A stretch of 7,860 nucleotides of DNA from an uncultured Chloroflexota bacterium (GCA_937870805.1 CALMZT010000277.1:1-7860); one strand, 5' to 3'; shown: positions 1 to 5,817, counted from the stretch's first letter. Notes: generated by a model not told the origin, from the letters alone. Program-made: numbers and translations.

Positions 1-176
1 CCCTCGTCAACAAAATCGTCGTTTTCCTCGTCGTCATCGCTTTCATCATCCAGCGTTAACGCGTTTGGATAATACTCCGCAAGCGTGGCCAATAGATATT
101 CGACTTCGTCGTCATTATATGCGCGTTGAGTTATCGCCTTGACGACCTCGCCTAAGGTAGCGTTAGGGTTGCTCAT
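1..176 (-). CDS. Acidic hypothetical protein, N-terminal 58 residues (runs off window)
   Basis: The ATG at 174-176 overlaps the TGA stop of the preceding 70-aa gene in the classic ATGA arrangement, which fixes the start and implies translational coupling. The reading frame stays open to position 1. The visible part begins MSNPNATLGEVVKAITQRAY, has a short probably helical stretch (about residues 8-33), and turns strongly Asp/Glu-rich from about residue 41 (LDDESDDDEENDDF). There are no membrane segments or recognisable motifs. An acidic low-complexity tail is common in small phage accessory or scaffold-like proteins, but no function can be assigned. It is the last visible gene of the minus-strand phage operon; the C-terminus lies outside the window. 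Confidence 0.7.
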   Translation of the reverse strand, partial: MSNPNATLGEVVKAITQRAYNDDEVEYLLATLAEYYPNALTLDDESDDDEENDDFVDE

Positions 177-385
177 GTTTCGCTGATTCCGCTGTAACCT
201 GTTAAATCATCGCCCGCGCTTTCTCGTGATCCTGCGCGCGTTCGCATATCAAGTTTTCGCATGATATGAAAAATATGCGTTTCCGTTCGCGCTTGCCGTT
301 CGCTCAATTTTAAGTACAAAAAAGCGAACCCTCCTAAACTCATAACGAAATTTAGCAAGCCCAAAATGATAATCGCGTCTTGCAT
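173..385 (-). CDS. Small single-pass membrane protein (70 aa), lysis-cassette candidate
   Basis: One hydrophobic segment at about residues 4-25 (AIIILGLLNFVMSLGGFAFLY) is followed by a charged, probably helical region rich in Arg, Glu and Lys (KLSERQARTETHIFHIMRKL) and a polar Gly/Ser tail. The shape, an N-terminal anchor plus a charged soluble helix, recalls i-spanin-like or other small phage membrane proteins, but no family signature is visible. A GGGGG run just before the ATG, inside the end of the upstream gene, can serve as ribosome binding site; the upstream stop is 1 bp away. The gene sits between a holin-like gene and an acidic protein gene, downstream of the endolysin, which is why a lysis role is suggested. 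It could equally be a virion membrane protein. Confidence 0.72.
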   Translation of the reverse strand: MQDAIIILGLLNFVMSLGGFAFLYLKLSERQARTETHIFHIMRKLDMRTRAGSRESAGDDLTGYSGISET

Positions 386-386
386 A

Positions 387-650
387 TTAGCCCCCGCTCG
401 ATGGAGGGTCTTTTCTCAACGCCCATTGTAGGGCCATTTGACCCCCGAGCACAACCCCGGCTAGTTCGAGCGAATTAAGCGTGATCTGCATTTCGCGGCC
501 AGGGCCGAAAATCCACGCAACAACGCCGCCGACAGTCGCAACCGTGCCGACCGTGCCTACGGCCTTTGTCGCAATGTTCGACGCCGCGCCGAAACCTGAA
601 ACGCCCGTTAACAAACCCAACGCCTTTCCGATCAAGCTAAAAATGTTCAT
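387..650 (-). CDS. Gly/Ala/Val-rich small membrane protein (87 aa), holin-like candidate
   Basis: A very strong ribosome binding site (AGGAGG, 9 nt before the ATG at 648-650) overlaps the stop codon of the endolysin gene, indicating coupled and probably high expression. The protein has three hydrophobic stretches: about residues 4-22 (Gly-rich, amphipathic), 30-50 (VGTVATVGGVVAWIF) and 60-78 (LELAGVVLGGQMALQWAL). It ends in a short polar tail with two basic residues (RKDPPSSGG). Size, Gly/Ala content, two or three possible membrane passes and position directly after an endolysin fit a holin. A small membrane-associated virion protein of a membrane-containing phage is the main alternative. No sequence family was recognised. 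Confidence 0.72.
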   Translation of the reverse strand: MNIFSLIGKALGLLTGVSGFGAASNIATKAVGTVGTVATVGGVVAWIFGPGREMQITLNSLELAGVVLGGQMALQWALRKDPPSSGG

Positions 651-663
651 AAATAAGTACCTC

Positions 664-1206
664 CTACGCGGTCATAAATAAATCACGTTCACGCAACCGA
701 CGATTAACCAATACGGCCAACTTAATTTTTTCGCCGTTTGGATTGGTACCATAGACCCATTTATCAAATTCCTGTGCCGCTGACGGATCGTTAGCGTTTA
801 GTTTTTTTAATAGCGTTGAATTTGTAAAAGCGGTACACCCCACGTTAAAAACGAACGACACAAGTGCCGCGTATTGGGAGTTTGTTAAAGAGCGTTTTAC
901 ATTGTTTTTAACGCAACGTTCAGCGCTAGCAATATCCTGCATGAACAATTTTTCGGCCTGATCCTGTGTTATTTCTTTGATGGGTCCGTATGGATGATAC
1001 GGTTCGCCTGGCCGAATTAAATGCCCGTATCCAATAGTCCATTTTCCAACTTGATCCTTATACGCCTTAAGTGAAAGCCCTTCCTCGCCCGCGATTAGCG
1101 ACTTCAATTTTTCGTACGCTTCCACAATATACCCTCGCGTTTTCGGTAGCGAAATTAGAAAGATTCCCAGGCCAATTAAACCAAGCAAAAATATTTTGCG
1201 ATTCAT
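664..1206 (-). CDS. Membrane-anchored GH24 endolysin (T4-type lysozyme), 180 aa
   Basis: It hydrolyses the MurNAc-GlcNAc bond of peptidoglycan. The three catalytic residues of T4-type lysozymes are present with family spacing: Glu42 (GEEG), Asp51 (AYKDQVG) and Thr57 in the WTIGYGH motif, matching E11/D20/T26 of T4 lysozyme. The C-terminal half has the usual LTNSQYAALVSFVFNVG helix and an RRLRERDLF ending. Residues 5-20 form a hydrophobic, glycine-containing segment flanked by NRK and by PKTR, so the enzyme has either a signal-anchor-release (SAR) domain or a permanent N-terminal anchor, as in virion-associated lytic enzymes. The start is placed at the ATG at 1204-1206. The open frame extends further upstream, but that part overlaps the conserved end of the preceding gene. 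The chosen start is 2 nt after that gene's TAG, with no obvious Shine-Dalgarno, so translation is probably coupled. Two small membrane-protein genes follow. Confidence 0.93.
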   Translation of the reverse strand: MNRKIFLLGLIGLGIFLISLPKTRGYIVEAYEKLKSLIAGEEGLSLKAYKDQVGKWTIGYGHLIRPGEPYHPYGPIKEITQDQAEKLFMQDIASAERCVKNNVKRSLTNSQYAALVSFVFNVGCTAFTNSTLLKKLNANDPSAAQEFDKWVYGTNPNGEKIKLAVLVNRRLRERDLFMTA

Positions 1207-1208
1207 CG

Positions 1209-1871
1209 CTATAAAATTATTGAAGCGCCTACGGAATATGTGAAATTTCCAGCGCCAGAATGCGCTATCGAAACCCGCCAAAGTCTCGGCAAAATGTCGT
1301 TCGCCGTTAAATTGGCCGCCGCTGTTAGTCCCGGGTAAACTCTCATTATAAAGGTTCCGTTCGCAGCCTGTGCAGCGCCGGCCAGAATGGTGTAATACTG
1401 CCCACTAGTTTCATCTTTACCTTCCAAAGTAAGTGTGACAGTTTGTGCTCCCGGCACGGCCGTTATATTAAACGTCAGATGCAAACCCTTGCCGTTAAAA
1501 TTTATCTGATCGCCGCTGTTGTTGTTCGCGCTTCTGACAGCCGACGCTAAAATTGTAGAATTAAAATTGTTGCGCCAATTTTCTAGCTGCCCCTGGCCGC
1601 CGGGATTGCTTCGCGTAGAATCAGCGTTAAATCCGTATACAAAACCGGCGACGTTTAAACCATTTACGGTTGCGCCATCAACCGGACCTTCTGACCCCAG
1701 CGCTGTCGCCTGTACTTTAGACGGCGTGCCACCGATTGATACTACTGGAATCGTGTATAGATTACCGAATAAATCGCACTGCGCCGGAACGGGAGTGTTA
1801 TTTGCGGCCGCTCCTACCGCGTTCGGATCAGTGTTCGCTCGAAAAACAGGCAACAGGCGCTTAAAAAACAT
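1209..1871 (-). CDS. Probable phage virion protein, beta-rich, 220 aa
   Basis: The start is supported by AGAGG 7 nt before the ATG, with part of the site formed by the stop region of the upstream gene (AGG TAA). After a short basic N-terminus (MFFKRLLPVFR), the first half is Asn/Gly/Ala/Pro-rich and probably loop-dominated. The C-terminal part from about residue 122 has alternating beta-strand character: GLHLTFNITAVPGAQTVTL, LEGKDETSGQYYTILAG, TFIMRVYPGLTA, NDILPRLWRVSIAH and a closing FTYSVGASIIL. This pattern (beta-sandwich, EGKD..SG.YYT.L, RVYPGLT, LPR.WRV, YSVGAS.I) resembles a domain I recall from phage structural proteins of unknown role in several phage types. That recollection was not checked. 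It lies in the structural gene block, two genes before the endolysin when read from the capsid side. A minor capsid, spike or decoration protein is the best guess. Confidence 0.8.
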   Translation of the reverse strand: MFFKRLLPVFRANTDPNAVGAAANNTPVPAQCDLFGNLYTIPVVSIGGTPSKVQATALGSEGPVDGATVNGLNVAGFVYGFNADSTRSNPGGQGQLENWRNNFNSTILASAVRSANNNSGDQINFNGKGLHLTFNITAVPGAQTVTLTLEGKDETSGQYYTILAGAAQAANGTFIMRVYPGLTAAANLTANDILPRLWRVSIAHSGAGNFTYSVGASIIL

Positions 1872-1874
1872 TTT

Positions 1875-2549
1875 TTACCTCTTTTTCAGGTAAACAGGAT
1901 ACGGTTCAGATGTTCCCGGCTCAAATTCCAGCGGTCGGCCAGTGTCTAAAATAAGATTGCCGTAGAGCTGCATCCATCCACCGTGTATGCTGTCCCAATT
2001 CGATGGATTCGACAGCAAACGAAACGTTAGAACAATTTGCGCGCCCGCTTCGCATAAAATGTAACACGGCTGTCTATCGACAGATGTCCCGAAAGGTACG
2101 CCAGAAAAATCCGGCGACGGACTGCCGCCGGATGTTATCGTAACCGATGTTATTGCGCCGTTAGGCGGCGGCCCCGCTCCTATGCCGTTAAAATTTCCGT
2201 ATACGTCCATGTAATCGGAACCGAGAGATTGAGATATAGACAGTTCATAAGAAAACCACCGCAAAATTCCTATATATCCATCGGGAACCGTATAGCTTAT
2301 TGACGCGTTCGTGTTGATATTGCTAGACGATAAATAAATTAGTTGCGAAAAATCTCGGCCATTAATCGGCCTTGCGTCAAACGTTGTTATTACGTTAGCG
2401 TCTACGGGAACGGTACCCGGTTTTGTGACGTATTTTTTTTGTGCTAACGATATATCGGCTTGTGACGACGGATCATACGTCGGAGGTTGCGACGGCGTTT
2501 CGCGACCTCCAAACGGTTCTTGTTGACCCCTATGAATACGTCGGCGCAT
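1875..2549 (-). CDS. Probable phage structural protein with Arg-rich N-terminus, about 224 aa
   Basis: Two starts compete. A GTG at 2556-2558 overlaps the upstream stop as GTGA and would give 227 aa. The ATG at 2547-2549 has a GGGGTG Shine-Dalgarno-like sequence 6 nt upstream and is preferred (224 aa, starting MRRRIHRGQQEP). Residues 1-45 are basic, then Pro/Gln/Ser-rich and probably disordered. The rest is rich in beta-strand patterns (ISYTVPDGYIGILRWFSYEL, GAQIVLTFRLLS, GGWMQLYGNLIL), with a Gly/Pro/Ser-rich insertion at about 123-152. The C-terminus is Pro/Glu-rich and ends YLKKR. No catalytic motif is visible. A beta-barrel minor capsid, penton or spike protein is plausible given its place between two other beta-rich genes. 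It is not a recognised family to me. Confidence 0.8.
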   Translation of the reverse strand: MRRRIHRGQQEPFGGRETPSQPPTYDPSSQADISLAQKKYVTKPGTVPVDANVITTFDARPINGRDFSQLIYLSSSNINTNASISYTVPDGYIGILRWFSYELSISQSLGSDYMDVYGNFNGIGAGPPPNGAITSVTITSGGSPSPDFSGVPFGTSVDRQPCYILCEAGAQIVLTFRLLSNPSNWDSIHGGWMQLYGNLILDTGRPLEFEPGTSEPYPVYLKKR

Positions 2550-2554
2550 GCGTT

Positions 2555-2983
2555 TCACCCCAATTTAAATACTTTGGTCCCGATCAGCGACAGGCGCAGA
2601 TTGTAAGTCGTGCCGGCGCTGTAATTAGCAACCGCGACAGTAATGTTTGAGCGCGCCTTAAAAATTCTCGCTACCGGGAGAATGAACGGAATTTCGCCAG
2701 TGCCGAAAATGTTAGGAATCGGTATAGGCGTACTAAAAAGAGCGCGACCGCTGCCCGTGTCCGTAATTTGAACAGTGACAAGCGGGATAATTCTCGCGTC
2801 ATCCGTTACTGCGCCGCCCGCGATATCGGCCATATACGTCATTTTCATCAACTTAAAATCTGAATCAGCCTGAACAGCGACGTTCGCGGTAGCTGATCCA
2901 TTTGCGGCGAGCGAGCTAAAATCCTGTTCATATACGAACAGGTCTTCCACGTACTGCACTTGCGGTAAATTAGCGTGTTTCAT
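2555..2983 (-). CDS. Probable minor virion protein, beta-rich, 142 aa
   Basis: The start is clear: AGAGAGG sits about 9 nt before the ATG at 2981-2983. The protein lacks a signal peptide or membrane segment and consists largely of alternating hydrophobic/polar strands: DLFVYEQDFSSLAANGSATANVAVQ is followed by DSDFKLMKMTYMAD, IIPLVTVQITDTGSGRALF, IPFILPVARIFKARSNITVAVAN and a terminal YNLRLSLIGTKVF. A single beta-sandwich domain of this size directly downstream of a capsid gene fits a minor capsid, penton or cement protein. No database family is recognised. It is the first gene after the hairpin at 3005-3057 and the start of the tightly packed part of the operon. Confidence 0.8.
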   Translation of the reverse strand: MKHANLPQVQYVEDLFVYEQDFSSLAANGSATANVAVQADSDFKLMKMTYMADIAGGAVTDDARIIPLVTVQITDTGSGRALFSTPIPIPNIFGTGEIPFILPVARIFKARSNITVAVANYSAGTTYNLRLSLIGTKVFKLG

Positions 2984-3004
2984 AAAATTTTTCCTCTCTG
3001 GCGC

Positions 3005-3057
3005 AAAGGTTAAAATTGGTGCCCGGTTTTGAATCAGGAAAACCGGGCGAAACCTTT
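3005..3057 (-). terminator. Strong hairpin between capsid gene and downstream virion genes (terminator or attenuator)
   Basis: A perfect 10-bp stem (GCCCGGTTTT at 3021-3030 with AAAACCGGGC at 3039-3048, 8-nt loop) is enclosed by a second 7-bp pairing (AAAGGTT at 3005-3011 with AACCTTT at 3051-3057). On the minus transcript it starts 15 nt after the capsid stop codon and is followed by a broken U-rich stretch (AATTTTAA) rather than a clean U run. That suits a leaky terminator, attenuator or 3' stabilising hairpin that keeps capsid mRNA more abundant than the downstream cistrons. The structure is seen directly; the role is inference. Confidence 0.6.
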
Positions 3058-3071
3058 ACAGCGCCCTTGCT

Positions 3072-3410
3072 TTACTGCGATTTACGGAACATCACGCCAT
3101 CGAGCACAACGCCGATGCGTCCGGCGTTCGTAATCGCTTGCACGCCCTCGGGCCAGTTCAATTGAACGTTGAAGTTCATATTGCTGTCCAATTTGATGTC
3201 GGCGGGGCTGAGTAGATACGGACGACCCGACCAAAACGCGTACGCGATTCTCGACTGCAACGAAGCGCCGGCAGTCGTGACATCCGAAAGCGCTGCGTTA
3301 ACTTCAAGGTGTGTTTTCGGCGGGAACCGGCCGATAGGCGCTTCACGCAGATATTCCTTCTGCAACACGTTCAACACCAGATTTCCCGTGCGGCCGACGA
3401 TATACACATC
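3072..3410 (-). CDS. C-terminal remnant of a probable phage capsid protein (5' end lost at the junction)
   Basis: The minus frame reads as real protein from about 3410 to the TAA at 3072-3074. It starts around DVYIVGRTGNLVLNVLQKEY, continues EAPIGRFPPKTHLEVNAALS, then RIAYAFWSGRPYLLSPADIK and FNVQLNWPEGVQ, and ends GRIGVVLDGVMFRKSQ. The frame formally stays open much further to the right, but that part is antisense to a clear histidine kinase and is a shadow. The gene is more GC-rich than the genes after it, as expected of a highly expressed product. Position at the head of a run of virion genes, beta-strand-rich composition and the hairpin behind it suggest the major capsid protein, possibly of double-jelly-roll type. 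Only about 113 residues are present. The capsid call is inference, and another structural protein is possible. Confidence 0.45.
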   Translation of the reverse strand, partial: DVYIVGRTGNLVLNVLQKEYLREAPIGRFPPKTHLEVNAALSDVTTAGASLQSRIAYAFWSGRPYLLSPADIKLDSNMNFNVQLNWPEGVQAITNAGRIGVVLDGVMFRKSQ

Positions 3411-3430
3411 ATTGACGATCTGCGCGATGC
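3395..3430. other. Breakpoint joining phage DNA to bacterial DNA
   Basis: Left of this interval the minus strand encodes capsid-like protein; right of it the plus strand encodes a histidine kinase from the end of its dimerisation domain onward (IIDDLRDAAKAEAGQLK). Neither gene has its 5' half. The exact breakpoint cannot be fixed by eye because both frames are open here; the kinase-like reading becomes convincing from about 3411. The hexamer GACGAT occurs at 3396-3401 and 3414-3419, but no obvious att core, dif-like site or target duplication is visible. Confidence 0.7.
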
Positions 3431-4013
3431 CGCGAAAGCCGAAGCTGGACAGCTTAAAGTCGATTTGGAGCCAATCAGCTTCCGCAACGTCGTGGTCGAA
3501 ACGATGCGTCCGTTCCATCGCCAGCTTGAGGACAAGTTGCAGGAAATCATCATCAACGTGCCCGAAAACCTGCCGCTGGTGCTCGGCGATCAAACCCGTC
3601 TCATTCAGGTCGTGACGAACCTTGTCAGCAACGCACACAAGTACAGTCCACCCGAAAGCACAATCACCATCACCGCGAAGGTCATTCAGTCGGATGACGA
3701 AATACTGACGGAACGCAACAAAAACCGCAAACAGAAGGTGAAATACAGCAGCCCTTATCTGTACTGCACAGTATCCGATACGGGCATTGGCATGAGCGAA
3801 GACGACCTGCGCAAGCTGTTCCGTGAGCGCTACTTCCGCAGCGACGATCAGCGCGCCAAAGAACAGCCGGGCACAGGCTTGGGCATGATGATTACGCAGA
3901 CAATCATGCAGCTGCATCATGGCGAAATCTGGGTGTCCAGCCAGTTAGATGTGGGCACAACGTTCCACCTGCTCATCCCACTTGCACCGGAACGCGAGTT
4001 GGCGTCAGACTAG
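3411..4013 (+). pseudogene. Sensor histidine kinase, C-terminal fragment (HATPase_c domain; 5' end missing)
   Basis: This is the catalytic half of a two-component sensor kinase, which binds ATP and phosphorylates a dimerisation-domain histidine. The visible part starts in the last helix of the HisKA region (DDLRDAAKAEAGQLKVDLEP). It then contains a complete HATPase_c domain: N box QVVTNLVSNAHKYSPP (key Asn codon at 3618), G1 box DTGIGM (3777-3794), an F-box-like LFRERYFRS and G2 box GTGLGM (3870-3887), ending GTTFHLLIPLAPERELASD. The phosphoacceptor histidine and all sensor domains are absent because the sequence changes to phage DNA upstream. The ATG at 3309 lies in the capsid segment and is not a credible start. 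If the junction is an assembly artefact the native gene is intact elsewhere. If it is real, this is a broken gene. An intrinsic terminator follows. Confidence 0.85.
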
Positions 4014-4029
4014 GTTTTCAACTCAACTC

Positions 4030-4064
4030 AAAATCCCTTCTCCAGAACTGGCGAGGGGATTTTT
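4030..4064 (+). terminator. Intrinsic terminator after the histidine kinase
   Basis: AAAATCCC (4030-4037) pairs with GGGATTTT (4056-4063). A further CTC/GAG pairing lies inside the loop, and the T run at 4060-4064 completes the signal. It starts 16 nt after the kinase stop codon on the plus strand, the expected place for its transcript end. Confidence 0.75.
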
Positions 4065-4080
4065 GATTCAACCTTTTCCT

Positions 4081-4106
4081 TTGGGTACTCAATCGTATGG
4101 TAAACT
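4081..4106 (+). promoter_or_regulatory. Candidate extended -10 promoter for the SDR-Nudix operon
   Basis: TGGTAAACT at 4098-4106 fits the extended -10 form TGnTAnnnT. A TTGGGT at 4081-4086 could be a poor, too closely spaced -35. It lies between the kinase terminator and the SDR start, 30 nt upstream of the ATG, where a promoter is needed. The call rests on motif and position only. Confidence 0.35.
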
Positions 4107-4136
4107 CATAAAGACTTTTGTCCGAAAGGAACATGG

Positions 4137-4889
4137 ATGTTTTCTGTGAATTTAGCAGGCAAGGTCGCGCTCGTGACAGGCGCGGGGCGCGGCATCGGTA
4201 AGGCGATTGCGCAGGGGCTTGCCGACTGTGGCGCGACGGTTGCCGTGAACGACATTGACCCCCAAACCGCGACCCTTACCGCCAGCATTCTCTCTGGCGA
4301 AGCTCAAGCCTATGCAGGCGATGTCGGCAGCGCCGCCGAAGTCGAGCGTATCATCGACAAGGTGATGGACGATTGGGAGCAGCTTGACATTCTCATCAAC
4401 AACGCGGGAATTGAGCCGCATTCCTCGATTTTGGAAATGACCGACGAACAGTGGCAAAGTACGATCAACGTAAACCTGAGCGCCGCCTTTTATACCAGCC
4501 GCGCCGCCGGACGCATCATGCGTGAACGCGGTCAAGGAGTGATTGTCAACATCGCGTCGATTGCTGGACACAATATTCCCCTGCGTAACCGCGCCAGCTA
4601 TGTCGCCAGCAAAGCCGGACTCATCGGCTTCACCCGTGAGTGCGCGCGTGAATTCGCGGCGTATGGCATTCGCGTGAATGCCGTGTGCCCCGGTGTGATC
4701 GAAACCGAAATGACGCAGCACCTGCGCCAAAACACTGAGCAGATGGCGAAGTGGCTGGCAGACATCCCACAGGGACGTTTAGGATTGCCAGAAGATGTGG
4801 TAGGACTCGTATTGTTCCTGTGTTCTGATGCCGCGCGTTACTTAACAGGACAGGCAATCAACGTCGATGGTGGGAAGGTGATGCTGTGA
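4137..4889 (+). CDS. SDR family NAD(P)-dependent oxidoreductase (FabG-like), 250 aa
   Basis: This is a classical short-chain dehydrogenase/reductase: a cytoplasmic Rossmann-fold enzyme that reversibly oxidises an alcohol or reduces a ketone. All landmarks are present: cofactor loop TGAGRGIG (residues 14-21), NNAG (88-91), the Asn111/Asn113 region, catalytic Ser141 (NIASIAG), Tyr155 and Lys159 (YVASK), and the PGVIETEM loop (185-192). An Asp follows the second strand (VAVND, Asp39), which usually favours NAD(H) over NADP(H). Length is normal for the family. The in-frame ATG at 4137 follows AAAGGAA at a good distance; the ATG at 4133 is out of frame. The end overlaps the Nudix gene by 4 bp. FabG-like enzymes act on many substrates, so the exact reaction is open; 3-oxoacyl-ACP reductase is only one option. 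Confidence 0.93.
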   Translation: MFSVNLAGKVALVTGAGRGIGKAIAQGLADCGATVAVNDIDPQTATLTASILSGEAQAYAGDVGSAAEVERIIDKVMDDWEQLDILINNAGIEPHSSILEMTDEQWQSTINVNLSAAFYTSRAAGRIMRERGQGVIVNIASIAGHNIPLRNRASYVASKAGLIGFTRECAREFAAYGIRVNAVCPGVIETEMTQHLRQNTEQMAKWLADIPQGRLGLPEDVVGLVLFLCSDAARYLTGQAINVDGGKVML

Positions 4890-5497
4890 GTGACATTTTA
4901 CTGTTGCTCGACCAGATTCGGGCAATTGCCACGACAGGGCTTTACTACACACAGAATCCCTATGACAAAGAACGCTACGAACATCTGCTGCAACTGGCGG
5001 CACGCGAATATGCCCCACTCACTGGATTAAGTGAAGGGCAAGTCATTGAGAGCTTTCGCAGGGAACTCGGCTATATCACCCCGAAAGTGGGCGTTGATGC
5101 GGCGATCTTTGACAACGATGGACGCATTCTACTGGTCAAACGCAGCGACGATGGAACGTGGTGCTTGCCGTGTGGCTGGGCAGAGATTGGACTGACGCCG
5201 GAAGAGAATATCGTGCGTGAGGTACGCGAAGAAACGGGTTTAGAAGTCGAAGTCCGCGAGTTGATCGGTATCATGCCGTTTTTCCCGGAGCGTGGTGGAG
5301 GACCACATGCAGGTTACGGCTTGCTCTACTACTGCGTGCCCATCGGCGGGAGTCTGCAACCATCGCACGAAACGCCCGACCTCGCCTTTCACGATTATAC
5401 GCAGGTGACGAATTGGCATCACGATCATCGCCAGCGCGCAGAAATAGTGTATCAGTATTGGAAAAACAATGTACAAAGCGGAAGGCTTAAAGTCTAG
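4886..5497 (+). CDS. Nudix hydrolase with Nudix_N domain, 203 aa
   Basis: It cleaves nucleoside diphosphates linked to another group. Residues 5-60 (LLDQIRAIATTGLYYTQNPYDKERYEHL) match the Nudix_N helical domain (PF12535) as I recall it. The Nudix box follows at about residues 97-119: GWAEIGLTPEENIVREVREETGL. The REVREETG core that holds metal ligands is intact. The Glu expected at box position 7 is Leu, a replacement that appears usual in this COG1051-type subfamily. The preceding LPCGW has Cys where most relatives have Gly. Relatives with this N-domain include a Bacillus CDP-choline pyrophosphatase, but the substrate here cannot be predicted. The start is a GTG overlapping the SDR stop as GTGA, with AAGGTG just upstream, so the two genes are co-translated. 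A shared pathway is not evident. Confidence 0.9.
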   Translation: MSDILLLLDQIRAIATTGLYYTQNPYDKERYEHLLQLAAREYAPLTGLSEGQVIESFRRELGYITPKVGVDAAIFDNDGRILLVKRSDDGTWCLPCGWAEIGLTPEENIVREVREETGLEVEVRELIGIMPFFPERGGGPHAGYGLLYYCVPIGGSLQPSHETPDLAFHDYTQVTNWHHDHRQRAEIVYQYWKNNVQSGRLKV

Positions 5498-5665
5498 CGT
5501 GAGAAAACATTTCACTTTTGACTTTCCACTTAGCTGTTATGCTAGTTCGTTCTACTAGGTCCATGCAGTTTGCGCGGTCTCAAATCAGGCTGAACAGCAA
5601 TTTAGAAGCGCACCAATGCAGATTAACTTTTAGAGTCGGTAAGTACAGCAAGTGCCTTCGTATTT

Positions 5666-5705
5666 CCCCTCTCTCCGCTGGCGGGGAGAGGGACGGGGAG
5701 AGGGG
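5666..5705. repeat. GC-rich hairpin repeat with duplicated right arm
   Basis: CCCTCTCTCCGC (5667-5678) pairs with GCGGGGAGAGGG (5681-5692) with one G-T wobble. A second copy of the right arm, GGGGAGAGGGG (5695-5705), can pair with the same left arm, so two alternative hairpins compete. This resembles the dispersed CCCTCTCC...GGAGAGGG intergenic palindromes I recall from many bacterial genomes; whether it is multicopy here cannot be seen. Confidence 0.55.
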
Positions 5706-5783
5706 TTAACGCTACGTTACCGAAACAAATTCTTAAGCGGCAAAAGGCGCTGGATTGACCGCAAAGCGACGCAAGAACAAGCC

Positions 5784-5810
5784 CCTTCAGTGGGCTTTGA
5801 AGGTATTTTT
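5784..5810 (+). terminator. Possible intrinsic terminator
   Basis: CCTTCA (5784-5789) pairs perfectly with TGAAGG (5798-5803) across an 8-nt loop and is followed by TATTTTT (5804-5810). A competing pairing AAGCCC/GGGCTT (5779-5784 with 5792-5797) also exists. It could end the SDR-Nudix transcript about 290 nt after the Nudix stop. The short stem makes this tentative. Confidence 0.4.
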
Positions 5811-5817
5811 AACCCTA

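Noticed and set aside
1207..1281. N-terminal extension of the endolysin to 205 aa
   Set aside because: The extension overlaps the conserved beta-rich end of the 220-aa protein; the ATG at 1206 directly precedes a typical anchor segment.
3309..3410. ATG at 3309 as start of the histidine kinase
   Set aside because: The residues before IIDDLRDAAKA read as nonsense relative to kinases and lie opposite convincing capsid coding sequence.
3380..3440. dif-like XerC/XerD or tRNA-type attachment site at the junction
   Set aside because: No dif-like arms around a 6-bp spacer and no tRNA 3' end could be recognised; only a GACGAT hexamer is repeated.
3411..3920. Minus-strand extension of the capsid-like frame to position 3920
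   Set aside because: It is antisense to an unmistakable HATPase_c domain, and its translation (Arg/His/Val/Ala-rich) is typical of a shadow frame.
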